From positions 248,001-312,000 of the forward strand of contig NZ_JAAIIG010000003.1 of assembly GCF_012932375.1 (NCBI RefSeq): a stretch of 64,000 bases of DNA, read 5' to 3'. The notes beneath the pieces are model-generated. The model saw only the letters and a program-made list of their open reading frames with translations. It was not told the origin of the DNA and did not search any database. The stretch comes from Bifidobacterium olomucense (GTDB lineage Bacteria; Actinomycetota; Actinomycetes; Actinomycetales; Bifidobacteriaceae). Below, one piece after another: positions 35,528 through 45,234 of this stretch (within the stretch, counting starts at the first letter, position 1; each line of letters begins with the position of its first letter). Made by a program: the position numbers and the translations under genes.

Positions 35528-38386
35528 ATGTCATCGAAGAAGAAGACGATGGCCGTCACGGCGGCCGTGCTGGCGGGCGCCACGTTGCTCGCGCCGAACA
35601 CTGCCATGGCGGCGGACACGGCCGCGGACGCGGGACAGGCCGCGGCGGACGCGGTCGCGAAGGCCAACGAGTCGGCCGCACAGGCCAAGCAGTCCGCACT
35701 TGAGGCCGCGAACCAGGGCGTGGCGGACGCGCAGTCGAACGCCACACAGGCGGGCGTCCAGTTGGATCAGGCGCAGGCCAACCTCCAGTCGGCGGAGGCG
35801 AACCGCGCCCAGGCGCAGGACACGCTCGACCAGGCGACGGCCGACCAGCGGACTGCCCAGACGGCCCGCGACCAGGCGGCCGAGGACGCGGCGAACGCGG
35901 CCGACGGGATCAGCCAGGCGCGGCAGGACATGACCGCCGCCGCGGAGCGCATCGACAAGGCCACGCAGGTGCTTGAGGACGCGCAGCAGGCACAGTCCCA
36001 GGCGCAGACGGACCGTGACGCGGCGCAGGCGGCGAAGGCCCAATCCGAGCAGGCCGTGGCGGACGCGCAGGCGAAGGCGGACGCGGCCCAGGAGGCCAAG
36101 TCCCAGGCGCAGACGGACATCGACAAGGCGGACGCGGCGGCGAAGGCCGCGCAGGCGGACATCGACAGGGCGGACAAAGCGGATCCGGATGCGGCGAAGA
36201 CCGTGTGGGATCAGGCCCGGGCGGACGCGGCCGTGAAACAGGCGGCGGCGGACGCGGCGAAACAGGACGCGGATGCGGCTTCCCAAGCCCTGTCGCAGGC
36301 CCAGGAGGCGCAATCCGAGGCGCAGACGGCGAAAGAGCAGGCGGACGCGCTGGTGCAGCGTCTCCAGAACGCGCAGGACGCGGATCTGAGCGAACTGCGC
36401 GCCGCGTTGCAGGCGGCGAAGCAGGCGTCCCAGTCGGCGGATGCGGCGGTCCAGGCCGCGCAGACGGCCAAGGAGCAGGCCGATGCGGCCAAGACTGCCG
36501 GCCAGTCGGATGCGGCGGCGAAGGCCCAGGCGGCGGCGGACGCGCAGGCGAAGGCGGACGCGGCGAAACAGGTCGCGGACACGGCCGCCAGCCAGTTGGC
36601 GAAGGGTTCGCTCGGCTTCTTCGAGTCGAAGGGCGCGAGCGAGGCGGCGAAGACGCTGCAGGACGAGCTCAGGGATCCGGAGAACGCGGACTGGCTGAAG
36701 CTCAACGGTTCGGGTTCGGCGACCACGTTGGACAACATGCTCGCCGCGTTGGACCTGCTGGACCAGGGCAACCAGATCCGTCGGAGCCTGGGTCTGCCGG
36801 AGTGGACGGTGGACGACGAGCAGACCGCATTGGCCCAATTGGCGTCCGACTACAACCGGTACATGGTCAACGAGATGGGCACGATCGTGCACACGTACTA
36901 TTCGGGCGGGCAGAACCTGTCCGCGGGCATGCCGAATCCGTGGATCGGCTGGTACGACCGGGAGAAGGCCGTGTGGGACGCGGCCGTCGCCAAGGATCCG
37001 TCGCTCGAACAGTACAAGTACAACGACGGCCTGTACTACGTGAACCCGACGCTCTACAATCAGGTCGGCCACTACCTGAACATCATCAACCCGAACATGA
37101 CCGCGTCCGGTTTCGCGCACACCACCGGCGCACACAAGGGCGACGGCACGGTCAACGCGCACAACTTCGCGTATTCGTCGGACACGGCCGTGTCGGTCGC
37201 CGAATACCGTCAACAAGTCAAAGCCTACAGGTCGGGATTGGAGAACGCTCCCGCCGCCTACCAGACGGCGTTGACGCAGGCGCGCCGGGCGGCGCAGGAC
37301 GCGCGGACCGCGGCCGACGCGTTGGCGTCCCTCGAACAGGCGGCGCAGCGTACGGCCGTCGCGTTGCAGACGGCCCGGCTGGACGCGGCCGCGAAGGCGG
37401 AATCGTTGCGCCGCGCGCAGCAGGCGTACGACGACGCGGTCGCCGCCCTGGACGGGAAGAACACCGCCCTGTCGGACGCGAAGGCGGACGCGGCCGCCAA
37501 GCAGGCGGCGTTGGACGAGGCGAACACGGCCGTGGCGGACGCCCGACGGACGGCCCAATCCAAGACGGACGCGTACGAGAGCGCACGATCGGCGGCGGAC
37601 ACGGCCCGGACGAACGTCGACCAGGCGAAGGCCGCGTACGATCAGGCGATCGCGGACAAGACGGGTCTTCAGGCCGCGCAGAACCGTCTGGCCGCCGCCC
37701 AATCGGCGAAGACCCAGGCCGAGTCCCGTCTCGCGCAGGCCGAACAGGCACGCCGCGAGGCGCAATCCGAACTGGATGCGGCCAAGGCGGCGGACATGCA
37801 GGCGGATGCCGCGCTCACAGCCAAGCAGGCGGCATTGGACGAGGCGGATACGGCCGTGGCGGACGCGCAAGCCCAGTTGACGGACGCGGAGTCGAGTCTG
37901 GCGGACGCGCAGAACCGTCTGGACTGGTATACGGACGCGCCGCAACGATTGCAGGACGCGGAGAACGCTTTGGCGGACGCGAACACGAGGCTTGCGGACG
38001 CCCGCACCGCGTTGGACGAGGCGGACGCGGCCGTCACGGACGCGCAGACCCGGTATGATTCGGCGTTCGCGGCGAAGACGCGGGCCGACGCGGCGTTGGC
38101 GGCGGCCAAACGCGTGCAGGCGGCCGAGCAGGCCAGGAAGGATGCGCAGGACGCGTTGGACAAGGCGAATCGTGAGCTTGCGGCCAAGCAGGAGCAGGCC
38201 GAGCAGGCCCGACGGGCGCTTGCCGTGGCCGACGACGCCGTGGCCGACGGGCTGGCCTCGACCGGTTCGGATGCGATGCTCCCGTTGACGGTGATGGCGA
38301 TCATGGCCGTGGCCGGCGCGGGCTGTGTGTTCGTCCGCTCGCGTCACGCACGCCATGTGGACGGCTGGGACAACACCATCGGCTGA
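35528..38386 (+). CDS. Ala-rich coiled-coil surface protein with CAP-like domain
   Basis: 952 residues from ATG 35528 (GGGAGG 9 nt upstream). Residues 1-28 are a signal peptide (MSSKKKTMAVTAAVLAGATL...NTAMA). Residues about 30-365 are Ala/Gln/Asp-rich heptads with no Pro or Cys, hence a long coiled coil. At about 370-570 a compositionally different globular part contains TTLDNMLAALDLLDQGNQIR, QTALAQLASDYN and HTTGAHKG, which resembles the CAP/SCP fold. A second coiled coil reaches to about 905. The end, GLASTGSDAM followed by a hydrophobic helix and RSRHARH, looks like a sortase signal of LASTG form. It is a single gene flanked by its own promoter and terminator. G+C is much higher than the flanks. 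Confidence 0.85.
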   Translation: MSSKKKTMAVTAAVLAGATLLAPNTAMAADTAADAGQAAADAVAKANESAAQAKQSALEAANQGVADAQSNATQAGVQLDQAQANLQSAEANRAQAQDTLDQATADQRTAQTARDQAAEDAANAADGISQARQDMTAAAERIDKATQVLEDAQQAQSQAQTDRDAAQAAKAQSEQAVADAQAKADAAQEAKSQAQTDIDKADAAAKAAQADIDRADKADPDAAKTVWDQARADAAVKQAAADAAKQDADAASQALSQAQEAQSEAQTAKEQADALVQRLQNAQDADLSELRAALQAAKQASQSADAAVQAAQTAKEQADAAKTAGQSDAAAKAQAAADAQAKADAAKQVADTAASQLAKGSLGFFESKGASEAAKTLQDELRDPENADWLKLNGSGSATTLDNMLAALDLLDQGNQIRRSLGLPEWTVDDEQTALAQLASDYNRYMVNEMGTIVHTYYSGGQNLSAGMPNPWIGWYDREKAVWDAAVAKDPSLEQYKYNDGLYYVNPTLYNQVGHYLNIINPNMTASGFAHTTGAHKGDGTVNAHNFAYSSDTAVSVAEYRQQVKAYRSGLENAPAAYQTALTQARRAAQDARTAADALASLEQAAQRTAVALQTARLDAAAKAESLRRAQQAYDDAVAALDGKNTALSDAKADAAAKQAALDEANTAVADARRTAQSKTDAYESARSAADTARTNVDQAKAAYDQAIADKTGLQAAQNRLAAAQSAKTQAESRLAQAEQARREAQSELDAAKAADMQADAALTAKQAALDEADTAVADAQAQLTDAESSLADAQNRLDWYTDAPQRLQDAENALADANTRLADARTALDEADAAVTDAQTRYDSAFAAKTRADAALAAAKRVQAAEQARKDAQDALDKANRELAAKQEQAEQARRALAVADDAVADGLASTGSDAMLPLTVMAIMAVAGAGCVFVRSRHARHVDGWDNTIG

Positions 38387-38421
38387 ACCGCGAACTTGCG
38401 GGTGTGAACCTGTAAGGCGAA

Positions 38422-38479
38422 GAGGACCGGCACGGGAATCATTGAGTCTTCGTTGACTCACGACCCTATGCCGGTCCTC
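38422..38479 (+). terminator. Terminator of the coiled-coil gene
   Basis: Outer stem GAGGACCGGCA (38422-38432) with TGCCGGTCCTC (38469-38479), and an inner TGAGTC/GACTCA stem between. It starts 36 nt after the stop. Confidence 0.75.
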
Positions 38480-38624
38480 GGCTTGTTCACGGTCGGCCAC
38501 AGGAAGACCCTGATATCCGAACGGCTTTTGGCGGCGCGATACACGATTTGTAATACTGGTAAAGTTCGACACGTGGGGCATACTGGAAAGAAGTAATGTC
38601 CGTGTAGCGGAAAGTGGTGTGTAT

Positions 38625-39779
38625 ATGCCTGGGGATCGGCTTGAAAAGGCCCGTTTCGAGCGCGTCAGCAAGGAAGGAGACCTTGTCTTCTCCTTTGGCG
38701 GCCATGAACTGGTCATCAGCGTGGACGACACGCTTGAACGAGCGATTCTCGAAGCCAAACAGGTGCGCAGCGAAACGCAGGATATGAATCAGGTTCATCA
38801 GCAGTCCACACTGCCGATTTCCCAAATCCAAGCGTTGATTCGAGCTGGGGCCTCTCCCGCCAGAGTGGCCGAGAAATACCACATCAGCGAAACATTGGTT
38901 CGTCGGTTCTCGACTGCGGTGGAAACCGAGAAACAATACGCGATCGAACAGTTCCTCACCGTGGCCGCACCAAAAGACAGCAAGGTGCGCACTATCAGCG
39001 AACTGGTGGAACGCACACTCGCCTCGGCGGGAATCGGCATGGAATCAGTAACGTGGAAATCCACTCGTCGAGGTCTTGAGCCGTGGCGCATCGTGGCTGT
39101 CTTCACTTCGGCAGGTCGCGAAATCCATGCGGAGTGGACGTGGAATATGCACGATAACGCCGTGATGAGTCTCAATAATGCCGCCCGCATGCTTCTAGGA
39201 GAACAGCATGCGGCTTCCGGCAGCGGCGCAGGTAAACCGGCATTGCCCGAATTGCCCGGCGATTCCGTGCGCTCGGCGCGCATCGAACGCGCAGTATCGG
39301 CATGGGCAATGCCTACGCCATCTACTTCAGCTTCGCGGTCAGGTGATTCACCGGCGATCATATCCACCGGTTCAATGCCACCGATCGATATCTCTTCCTC
39401 TGGATCAATTCCGCCTATTGGGGCTGCAACATCATCGGCAACCGCCCTTCCTTCATCGCACGGTTCTTCCGCCGTCGCGCCAGACCATTCAGGTGGTCCT
39501 GTCGCCGTCGCCAACTCCTCCGGATCTGTCCCCTCAGCAGGACCGGGGAACACCGACCAAGCAGCGGGCACCCCCACTATTCCATCTGATATTGCCCCGT
39601 CTGACGCTATCTCTGATAAAACAGTACGCCAAGGTCCCAATGCACAGCTGGTCGCCACAGAACAGGATCGGGCGCATGAGGATTCCAAACCGGCTCAGGA
39701 TACGCCTGTCAAACCGGCCAGACGCAGGTCCGGACGATCGGCGGTCCCCAGCTGGGATGAGATCCTATTCGGCGACTGA
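38625..39779 (+). CDS. sepH: Septation protein SepH (FtsZ-associated)
   Basis: Actinobacterial cell-division protein that stimulates FtsZ assembly (known in Streptomyces and Mycobacterium). 384 residues from ATG 38625, or 386 from GTG 38619. The N-terminal DUF3071 region has FSFGGHELVISVDDTLERAI and a helix-turn-helix-like segment ISQIQALIRAGASPARVAEKYHISETLVRRF (about residues 64-95). The middle WKSTRRGLEPWRIVAVF is conserved. After about residue 200 the sequence is a Pro/Ser/Gly-rich linker, ending in a basic patch (KPARRRSGRS) and the conserved PSWDEILFGD. It lies next to parC, as in other actinobacteria. Confidence 0.92.
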   Translation: MPGDRLEKARFERVSKEGDLVFSFGGHELVISVDDTLERAILEAKQVRSETQDMNQVHQQSTLPISQIQALIRAGASPARVAEKYHISETLVRRFSTAVETEKQYAIEQFLTVAAPKDSKVRTISELVERTLASAGIGMESVTWKSTRRGLEPWRIVAVFTSAGREIHAEWTWNMHDNAVMSLNNAARMLLGEQHAASGSGAGKPALPELPGDSVRSARIERAVSAWAMPTPSTSASRSGDSPAIISTGSMPPIDISSSGSIPPIGAATSSATALPSSHGSSAVAPDHSGGPVAVANSSGSVPSAGPGNTDQAAGTPTIPSDIAPSDAISDKTVRQGPNAQLVATEQDRAHEDSKPAQDTPVKPARRRSGRSAVPSWDEILFGD

Positions 39780-39792
39780 TTGCACGCCATAT

Positions 39793-41085
39793 TCACGCCA
39801 TATCAATCAGGCAAGGAATATCCATCTCCAGCATGGTCTGTGAACCATGCACGCTGGGCAGATGCGTGGCCTTGTCGCTCTGTGTACGCGAGTCAACCAA
39901 TGTAACGGCATCAGCGGCCTGCACAATCACATCGCCCAGCATTGGTTTGACGCGGTCGGCCACCGGCCCGAAAAGCCCGTCGGCAATCGCCTGTTCCCGA
40001 GTCCTCACCAGGGCGATGTCGCCAAGTCTGTGTTGCCAACGCGCGGCGATGTCGGATGGATCGGCGTCCTGCTCGGCATACAGCATCAATGACCGGGGCT
40101 CACCGCCCACCAGTTCCACACCTTGCTGCAATTGCGACTCTTCGGCGATATCAATGCGCTGGCTCGGATCGGTCTGCACCATGCCATGATCGGCGACGAT
40201 TACGATCAACGTCCCGGTTGGGGCGTTACGTCGCAAAAGAGCAAGCTGCGCGTCGATATGTTCGAACGCGGCCACCCAATGTTCAGAATCCCAGCCATAG
40301 TTATGTCCCACCTTATCGGCGTCACGAACATACAGGTACGTCAGCCCCGGTTCGCGCGCGGCCCGCGCGGCGGCAAGCACCCTGTCGCGCGGAGTCACAT
40401 TGGCTTGATAAGCGGTACCACGCAAGGCGGCCTCGGTCAGTGGTGAGCCGGCAAACTTGGGCAGGCCCGAGCTCGTGACGCGCACACCGCAAGCGGCCAA
40501 AGACTCGAATACGGTCCGTTCCCGTTGCAGTTCATGCGGGTCAATCATCGCAGGTACGGGAATATGAGGATTGGCCGGCTTCGACGCGAGTGCGTCTTTG
40601 AACTGAATGAGCTGAATAAGCGTATGGCTTTCCGGTTCGAGCTGCGTGTATCCGGCCATGGCGGTGAGCCCCGGACAGGTACCGGTACCAAATGCGGCCA
40701 TGGCCGCCACAGTCGTACTGGGCGCACAAGTGGAAATAGGCCTTTGATTGACGCGATCGTTCATCAGGGACCGCAGGTACGGGGCGTGCCCAAGACGCAT
40801 GGCAAGATTCCAGTAGCCGAGTCCGTCCACCAGCACTATGATCGCGGATTTGACATCCGGAAAGCCAAGAGCCTCCTGACATGCTTTGGGATCGGCATGG
40901 ACTTTGGTGGCGATTGGATGTCCGATTGCGCTTGACAACGCCGGCAACACTGCTGACAGGTGCAATGCTCCTCCACGACCGCCATGCTCACCTGCAGAAG
41001 TCCCGTTTACGTAAACGGCATCTCCATAGGCTGCGGTGGGGACCAAGCGCAACAGTTCATCCATATCCGGCGTTTCGACAGTCAT
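39793..41085 (-). CDS. Alkaline-phosphatase-fold enzyme (nucleotide pyrophosphatase-like)
   Basis: 430 residues from ATG 41085. The metal-site motifs of the type I phosphodiesterase/nucleotide pyrophosphatase group are present: AIIVLVDGLGYWNLA (metal Asp), STTVAAMAAFGTGTCPGLTAMAGYTQ (Thr nucleophile region), DKVGHNYGWDSEHW (metal His), and VIVADHGMVQTD (Asp-His). There is no signal peptide, so it should be cytoplasmic, which is unusual for such phosphatases but normal for the actinobacterial genes between sepH and parC. The substrate is unknown. It faces sepH, whose stop is 13 nt away. Confidence 0.85.
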   Translation of the reverse strand: MTVETPDMDELLRLVPTAAYGDAVYVNGTSAGEHGGRGGALHLSAVLPALSSAIGHPIATKVHADPKACQEALGFPDVKSAIIVLVDGLGYWNLAMRLGHAPYLRSLMNDRVNQRPISTCAPSTTVAAMAAFGTGTCPGLTAMAGYTQLEPESHTLIQLIQFKDALASKPANPHIPVPAMIDPHELQRERTVFESLAACGVRVTSSGLPKFAGSPLTEAALRGTAYQANVTPRDRVLAAARAAREPGLTYLYVRDADKVGHNYGWDSEHWVAAFEHIDAQLALLRRNAPTGTLIVIVADHGMVQTDPSQRIDIAEESQLQQGVELVGGEPRSLMLYAEQDADPSDIAARWQHRLGDIALVRTREQAIADGLFGPVADRVKPMLGDVIVQAADAVTLVDSRTQSDKATHLPSVHGSQTMLEMDIPCLIDMA

Positions 41086-41323
41086 AGGCTTTATGGTAAC
41101 CCCACCGCCCCCACAGCGAACGGTTCTCAATAAGAAACATGTAGGGGGAAACTTGCAAAAACAATCATTTGCACAACATCCCAGTTCGCTATATTCCAAT
41201 ATTCCGGCCGTTTTTCCTGAGTGATTGGCTGGCTAAGAACCTCGTACCAGACTGATTGAGCATGATTCGCTGCGGGGAGTGCAACGGCACTGCTAATATG
41301 GGGCAAGTTTGAAAGGGAGTTCC

Positions 41324-44026
41324 ATGGCATCACACCGCAAACCGTCCGTGCAATCCTATGACCCGCGTACCGTCAAGGAGCATATCGTTGAGACGCCGCT
41401 CAATGAGGAAATGAGCAAGTCATTCCTTGAGTACGCGTATTCAGTGATCTACGCGCGCGCCTTGCCGGACGCACGTGACGGCATGAAGCCGGTGCAACGC
41501 CGTATCGTCTACCAGATGGGTCAGATGAATCTGAGCCCGGATCGCCCATACATGAAGTCCGCCCGTGTGGTGGGCGAGGTGATGGGTAAGCTGCATCCGC
41601 ACGGTGATTCCGCTATTTATGAAGCCATGGTGCGCTTGGCCCAGCCGTTCGCGATGCGCCTGCCGCTGGTGGACGGCCACGGCAACTTCGGTTCGCTGGA
41701 CGACGGTCCGGCAGCCTCCCGTTACACCGAGGCCCGTCTCGCCCCGGCCGCACTCGGCATGAACGCTGATATCGACGAGGATACGGTTGATTTCACGCCG
41801 AATTACGACAATAAGCTTAAAGAACCGACCGTTCTGCCGGCTGCGATTCCGAACCTGCTGGTCAATGGCGGCTCGGGTATTGCAGTGGGCATGGCCACGA
41901 ACCTCGCCACGCATAATCTCGGCGAGGTGGTGAACGCCGCCAAGTTCCTGATGGCTCATCCGGAGGCCACGCTTGAACAGCTGATGCGCTATGTACCGGG
42001 CCCTGATTGGCCGACCGGCGGCACTATTCTTGGCCGCGACGGCATTCGTGAAGCCTACGAGACCGGCCGTGGCACGCTCACTACGCGCGCCACCACGCAT
42101 GTGGAGCATGTGACCGCCCGCAAGCAGGCGATTGTGGTGACCGAACTGCCGTACATGGTAGGCCCGGAAAAGGTGATCGAACGTATCTCCGATGGCGTGA
42201 AGAACCGCAAGCTGGAGGGCATTTCCGGCGCGTTTGACCTCTCTGACCGTCACAATGGCACCCGTCTGGTGATCGAAATCAAAACCGGTTTCGATCCTCA
42301 TGCCGTATTGGTGCAATTGTTCAAGCACACGCCGTTGCAGGACAACTTCGCCATGAACAATGTGGCACTGGTGAACGGTCGTCCACATGCGATGGGCTTG
42401 AAGGAAATGCTGCAGGTGTGGATCGATCACCGCCGCGTGGTTATCCGCCGCCGCAGCGAATATCGCAAGAAGAAGGCTCAGGAGCGTCTGCACTTGGTCG
42501 AGGGCCTGCTTCTGGCCATGCTGGACATCGATGAGGTGATTCAGGTGATCCGCACATCGGATGATGCGGATGCCGCCAAGACCCGTTTGATGGCCGTCTT
42601 CGATTTGGACGATGTGCAGGCCCAGTACATTCTGGATTTGCGCTTGCGCCGCCTGACCAAAATGAATCGTATCGAGCTTGAGGCCGAACGCGATGACCTC
42701 AAGAAAAGCATCGAGGAGCTCACCCGCATCCTCGCCTCCGCCGAGGCGTTGGATCAGGTAGTAACCGATGAGATGGATCAGGCCGTGGCCAAGTGGGGCT
42801 CCCCACGCCGCACGGTGCTGCTCGACGTGGACCCGGATGGCACGCTGACTCCGGTGGCCGCACATGGTTCCGGCACGTCCGAACTTGCCCAGTCCGCTCT
42901 TGAGGCCGTCAAGTCAGCAGCCACGATCTCCTCCGCCGCAGCTGATGTGGCCGCCGCCACCAAGGCAGCGAAGAAGAGCGGCGAGGAGAACGCTCTGGCC
43001 GGCGCATTGAAGATCGATGATGAGCCGTGCGTGGTGATGATGAGCGCCACCGGTCTGATCGCCCGCACCACGCCGAGCGCCATGGATGTGTATCATGCAC
43101 GTTCCGCGTCCGATAAGCGCCAGCCGAACGATCAGATCACCACGATCTTCCCGACCTCCACGCAAGCGACGTTTGCGCTGATCACCTCCGCAGGTCGCTT
43201 GGTGTTGGCTCATGTGGTCGATCTGCCGGCGTTGCCCGCCTCGGAAACATTGACGCTGACCGGCGGCGTTCAGGCCGATGAGCTGATTGGCATGACCGAA
43301 TCCACCGATCCGGTTCCAGGTGAGCATGTGGTGACCGCCATCGCCATGGAACAACCAAAAAAGGGCGATGAGGACGCTGCCGAACCGGCCCCGCTCCCCT
43401 CGCTGGCTCTGGGTACGCGCAACGGCGTAGTTAAACGTTGGAACCGTGAGGCACCCACCACCATGGATTCATGGCCTGTGATCGATCTGAAGGAAGACGA
43501 CGAAGTGGTGTTCGCCGCCACCGCCGAGGATGACGATCGGCTGGTGTTCATCTCCTCCGATTCTTCGCTCCTGACGTTCGAGGCGAAGAATGTGCGCCCG
43601 CAAGGTCGTACCGCAGGTGGCATGGCCGGCATCAAACTGGCCGCCGGAGCACATGTGATGGCGTTCAACGTGGTACCCGCAGGCAAGGTGGCATGGACGT
43701 ATGAGGAAGGCGAAAACGGTTTGAGCTCGGCCTCCGGCGCCGTGGTACTCACCGTTGCCGGCGATGTGGATGCCTTACCTGGCACTGAGAACGGTGCTGC
43801 CAAGGTGACACCGCTCGAAATGTACCCGACCAAAGGTCGTGCCACGGGCGGCGTGCGCTCGCAACGCTTCCTAAAGGGCCAGAACACACTGATTTTGGCA
43901 TGGGTGGGTCTCTACCCGCTCAATGCGGCCACATCGTCTGGGACCGCGGTAGAGCTGCCGAAACCGGATATGCGCCGCGACGGCTCCGGCGTGGATCTCG
44001 CCTCCCCCATCGCCTTCATCGGCTAA
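41324..44026 (+). CDS. parC: DNA topoisomerase IV subunit A
   Basis: Cuts and rejoins the DNA segment during chromosome decatenation. 900 residues from ATG 41324 (AAGGGAG 7 nt upstream). The active-site Tyr is Tyr134 in [10 protein letters not shown]. The quinolone-determining segment [10 protein letters not shown] (91-100) has the sensitive-type Ser and Glu. The winged-helix and tower regions run to about residue 500, and a variable C-terminal beta-pinwheel follows ([19 protein letters not shown]). I choose topo IV over gyrase from the neighbourhood (sepH side) and the lack of the GyrA box (QRRGGKG); this is good but not final. Confidence 0.88.
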   Translation: MASHRKPSVQSYDPRTVKEHIVETPLNEEMSKSFLEYAYSVIYARALPDARDGMKPVQRRIVYQMGQMNLSPDRPYMKSARVVGEVMGKLHPHGDSAIYEAMVRLAQPFAMRLPLVDGHGNFGSLDDGPAASRYTEARLAPAALGMNADIDEDTVDFTPNYDNKLKEPTVLPAAIPNLLVNGGSGIAVGMATNLATHNLGEVVNAAKFLMAHPEATLEQLMRYVPGPDWPTGGTILGRDGIREAYETGRGTLTTRATTHVEHVTARKQAIVVTELPYMVGPEKVIERISDGVKNRKLEGISGAFDLSDRHNGTRLVIEIKTGFDPHAVLVQLFKHTPLQDNFAMNNVALVNGRPHAMGLKEMLQVWIDHRRVVIRRRSEYRKKKAQERLHLVEGLLLAMLDIDEVIQVIRTSDDADAAKTRLMAVFDLDDVQAQYILDLRLRRLTKMNRIELEAERDDLKKSIEELTRILASAEALDQVVTDEMDQAVAKWGSPRRTVLLDVDPDGTLTPVAAHGSGTSELAQSALEAVKSAATISSAAADVAAATKAAKKSGEENALAGALKIDDEPCVVMMSATGLIARTTPSAMDVYHARSASDKRQPNDQITTIFPTSTQATFALITSAGRLVLAHVVDLPALPASETLTLTGGVQADELIGMTESTDPVPGEHVVTAIAMEQPKKGDEDAAEPAPLPSLALGTRNGVVKRWNREAPTTMDSWPVIDLKEDDEVVFAATAEDDDRLVFISSDSSLLTFEAKNVRPQGRTAGGMAGIKLAAGAHVMAFNVVPAGKVAWTYEEGENGLSSASGAVVLTVAGDVDALPGTENGAAKVTPLEMYPTKGRATGGVRSQRFLKGQNTLILAWVGLYPLNAATSSGTAVELPKPDMRRDGSGVDLASPIAFIG

Positions 44027-44107
44027 CCATCTTCCTGGACAGCTCTTGGCTCCCCTCCCCCAGGGGAGCTCTCGTAGCAAACTCATATCCCCCGACACGC
44101 AAACCTC

Positions 44108-44147
44108 TTTCCATTATGGAAAGTGATACTATTTTCCATGACGGAAA
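44108..44147. promoter_or_regulatory. Twin 15-bp palindromic operators over a promoter
   Basis: TTTCCATTATGGAAA (44108-44122, a perfect palindrome around the central T) and TTTCCATGACGGAAA (44133-44147) share TTTCCATNAYGGAAA with starts exactly 25 bp apart. TGATACTAT, a good -10 element, lies between them. The longer arm AAACCTCTTTCC (44101-44112) also pairs with 44143-44154. These are the likely sites of the winged-helix regulator encoded at 44809. Confidence 0.75.
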
Positions 44148-44195
44148 GAGGTTTGATATTCCCCGCAGGCCTCATCCCGCACCAAGGAGGCCATC

Positions 44196-44822
44196 ATGGC
44201 GAACATGCAGAAAGCACAACAGTCGCAACAGTTGCATTCCGACAGCCATACCGGCAATCAGCAGCAAACGGTTGATGCACTCAGCGCCCTGCAAGCGCTC
44301 GATACCGATCGCGCGAAAATCGCATCCGGCTATGCGGCCCGCCGCACATCCAACATCGTTTGGGTTGCCATCGTATTCGGTCTGCTCACATTTACGTATT
44401 GGCTCATCCCTCAGGCATGGCTCAACCGATTCAACCTGCCGTGGAATCCCATATGGATTGTGGCTGCTCTGCTGGTGATGAGCCTACTGCTTCTCATTGC
44501 GGCCATCATGCTCAATAGCCGCCGCCAGGGCATCGCCCCTCAATGGCAGGCGCCAAAACCTGCGATGCGGAGCCGCCGCTATAAGATTGCGATTGCCGTG
44601 CATTTCTTCGTCAATTTCATTCCACCGATTTTGGCGCTTGCCGTAGGATTCGCCACCACTGCATGGTGGTCAGCCGTGGCAGTCGCATTGGTTGGCGCGG
44701 TTATCAATGGTGCTATGGAAGCGTGGGAACTTGACGAAATCGTCCGCGCATTGCAACAGCGCACCACCCCTGAGTCATCTGCCCTCGGCTCTTCAGCGGA
44801 GGTACATCATGACATCGGATAA
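44196..44822 (+). CDS. Membrane protein, first gene of an ABC export operon
   Basis: 208 residues from ATG 44196 with AAGGAGG 6 nt upstream. A Gln/His-rich hydrophilic N-terminus (about 50 residues) precedes four predicted membrane helices: NIVWVAIVFGLLTFTYWLIP, WIVAALLVMSLLLLIAAIML, AIAVHFFVNFIPPILALAVG and TAWWSAVAVALVGAVINGAM. I do not recognise a family. It opens an operon with the regulator, and its 3' end overlaps the regulator start by 14 nt, so the two are probably co-translated. A role as anchor or sensor for the regulator is possible. Confidence 0.78.
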   Translation: MANMQKAQQSQQLHSDSHTGNQQQTVDALSALQALDTDRAKIASGYAARRTSNIVWVAIVFGLLTFTYWLIPQAWLNRFNLPWNPIWIVAALLVMSLLLLIAAIMLNSRRQGIAPQWQAPKPAMRSRRYKIAIAVHFFVNFIPPILALAVGFATTAWWSAVAVALVGAVINGAMEAWELDEIVRALQQRTTPESSALGSSAEVHHDIG

Positions 44823-45120
44823 TCCACAGCCGGTATTCAACGAAGTCATTCATGCTCCGATTCGATTGCGCATCTGCGGCCTGCTTGACACCTATGGCAC
44901 GATGCGGTTCGATGTACTCCGCGATACGCTCGAAATCAGCGACGCCACATGCTCCAAACATCTCAAAACACTGGCCGAGCACGATTACATTCAGCTCGAT
45001 AAGAAGACCGGAGATGGCGGCAAAGCGTACAAGGTTACTTGGGTAAAGCTCACCCGCGAAGGCAAGCAAGCGTTCCAATCCCATGTAGCCGCCTTACGTC
45101 AAATCGTCGCCGGACAGTAG
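44809..45120 (+). CDS. Winged-helix transcriptional regulator
   Basis: 103 residues, beginning MTSDNPQPVFNEVIHAPIRL. The helix-turn-helix is MRFDVLRDTLEISDATCSKHLKTLAEHDYI, then a wing with KKTGDGGKAYKVTWVKLTREGKQAFQSHVAAL. This resembles the ArsR/PF13601-type 'winged helix DNA-binding domain' proteins (small MarR-like repressors). No metal-binding Cys pair is evident. GGAGG lies 6 nt before the ATG. The twin palindromes upstream of the operon have the right size for a dimer each, so autoregulation of the ABC genes is a fair inference. Confidence 0.87.
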   Translation: MTSDNPQPVFNEVIHAPIRLRICGLLDTYGTMRFDVLRDTLEISDATCSKHLKTLAEHDYIQLDKKTGDGGKAYKVTWVKLTREGKQAFQSHVAALRQIVAGQ

Positions 45121-45136
45121 GCTCCGCCTTCTCTCA

Positions 45137-45201
45137 GCGCAAGCCATACCCAAAATCACCATTACACGCATGGCTTGGCGCAAGCTTACCCAAAATCACC
45201 A
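45137..45201 (+). repeat. Imperfect direct repeat before the ABC permease/ATPase gene
   Basis: GCGCAAGCCATACCCAAAAT at 45137-45156 (continuing CACCA to 45161) recurs as GCGCAAGCTTACCCAAAAT at 45178-45196 (continuing CACCA to 45201), 41 nt apart. It lies in the intercistronic region. Confidence 0.6.
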
Positions 45202-45234
45202 AAGCGCCACCCAGCACACCAATCCGAGGCATCT

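Noticed and set aside
35531-38758. A 1075-codon open frame on the minus strand opposite the coiled-coil gene, and a 617-codon frame at 36205-38058
   Set aside because: Arg- and Gly/Arg-rich composition, no ribosome site and no family motif; long open frames arise from the high G+C content of the plus-strand coiled-coil gene.
41441-42865. A 474-codon minus-strand frame opposite parC
   Set aside because: Shadow of the parC coding sequence, no motif.
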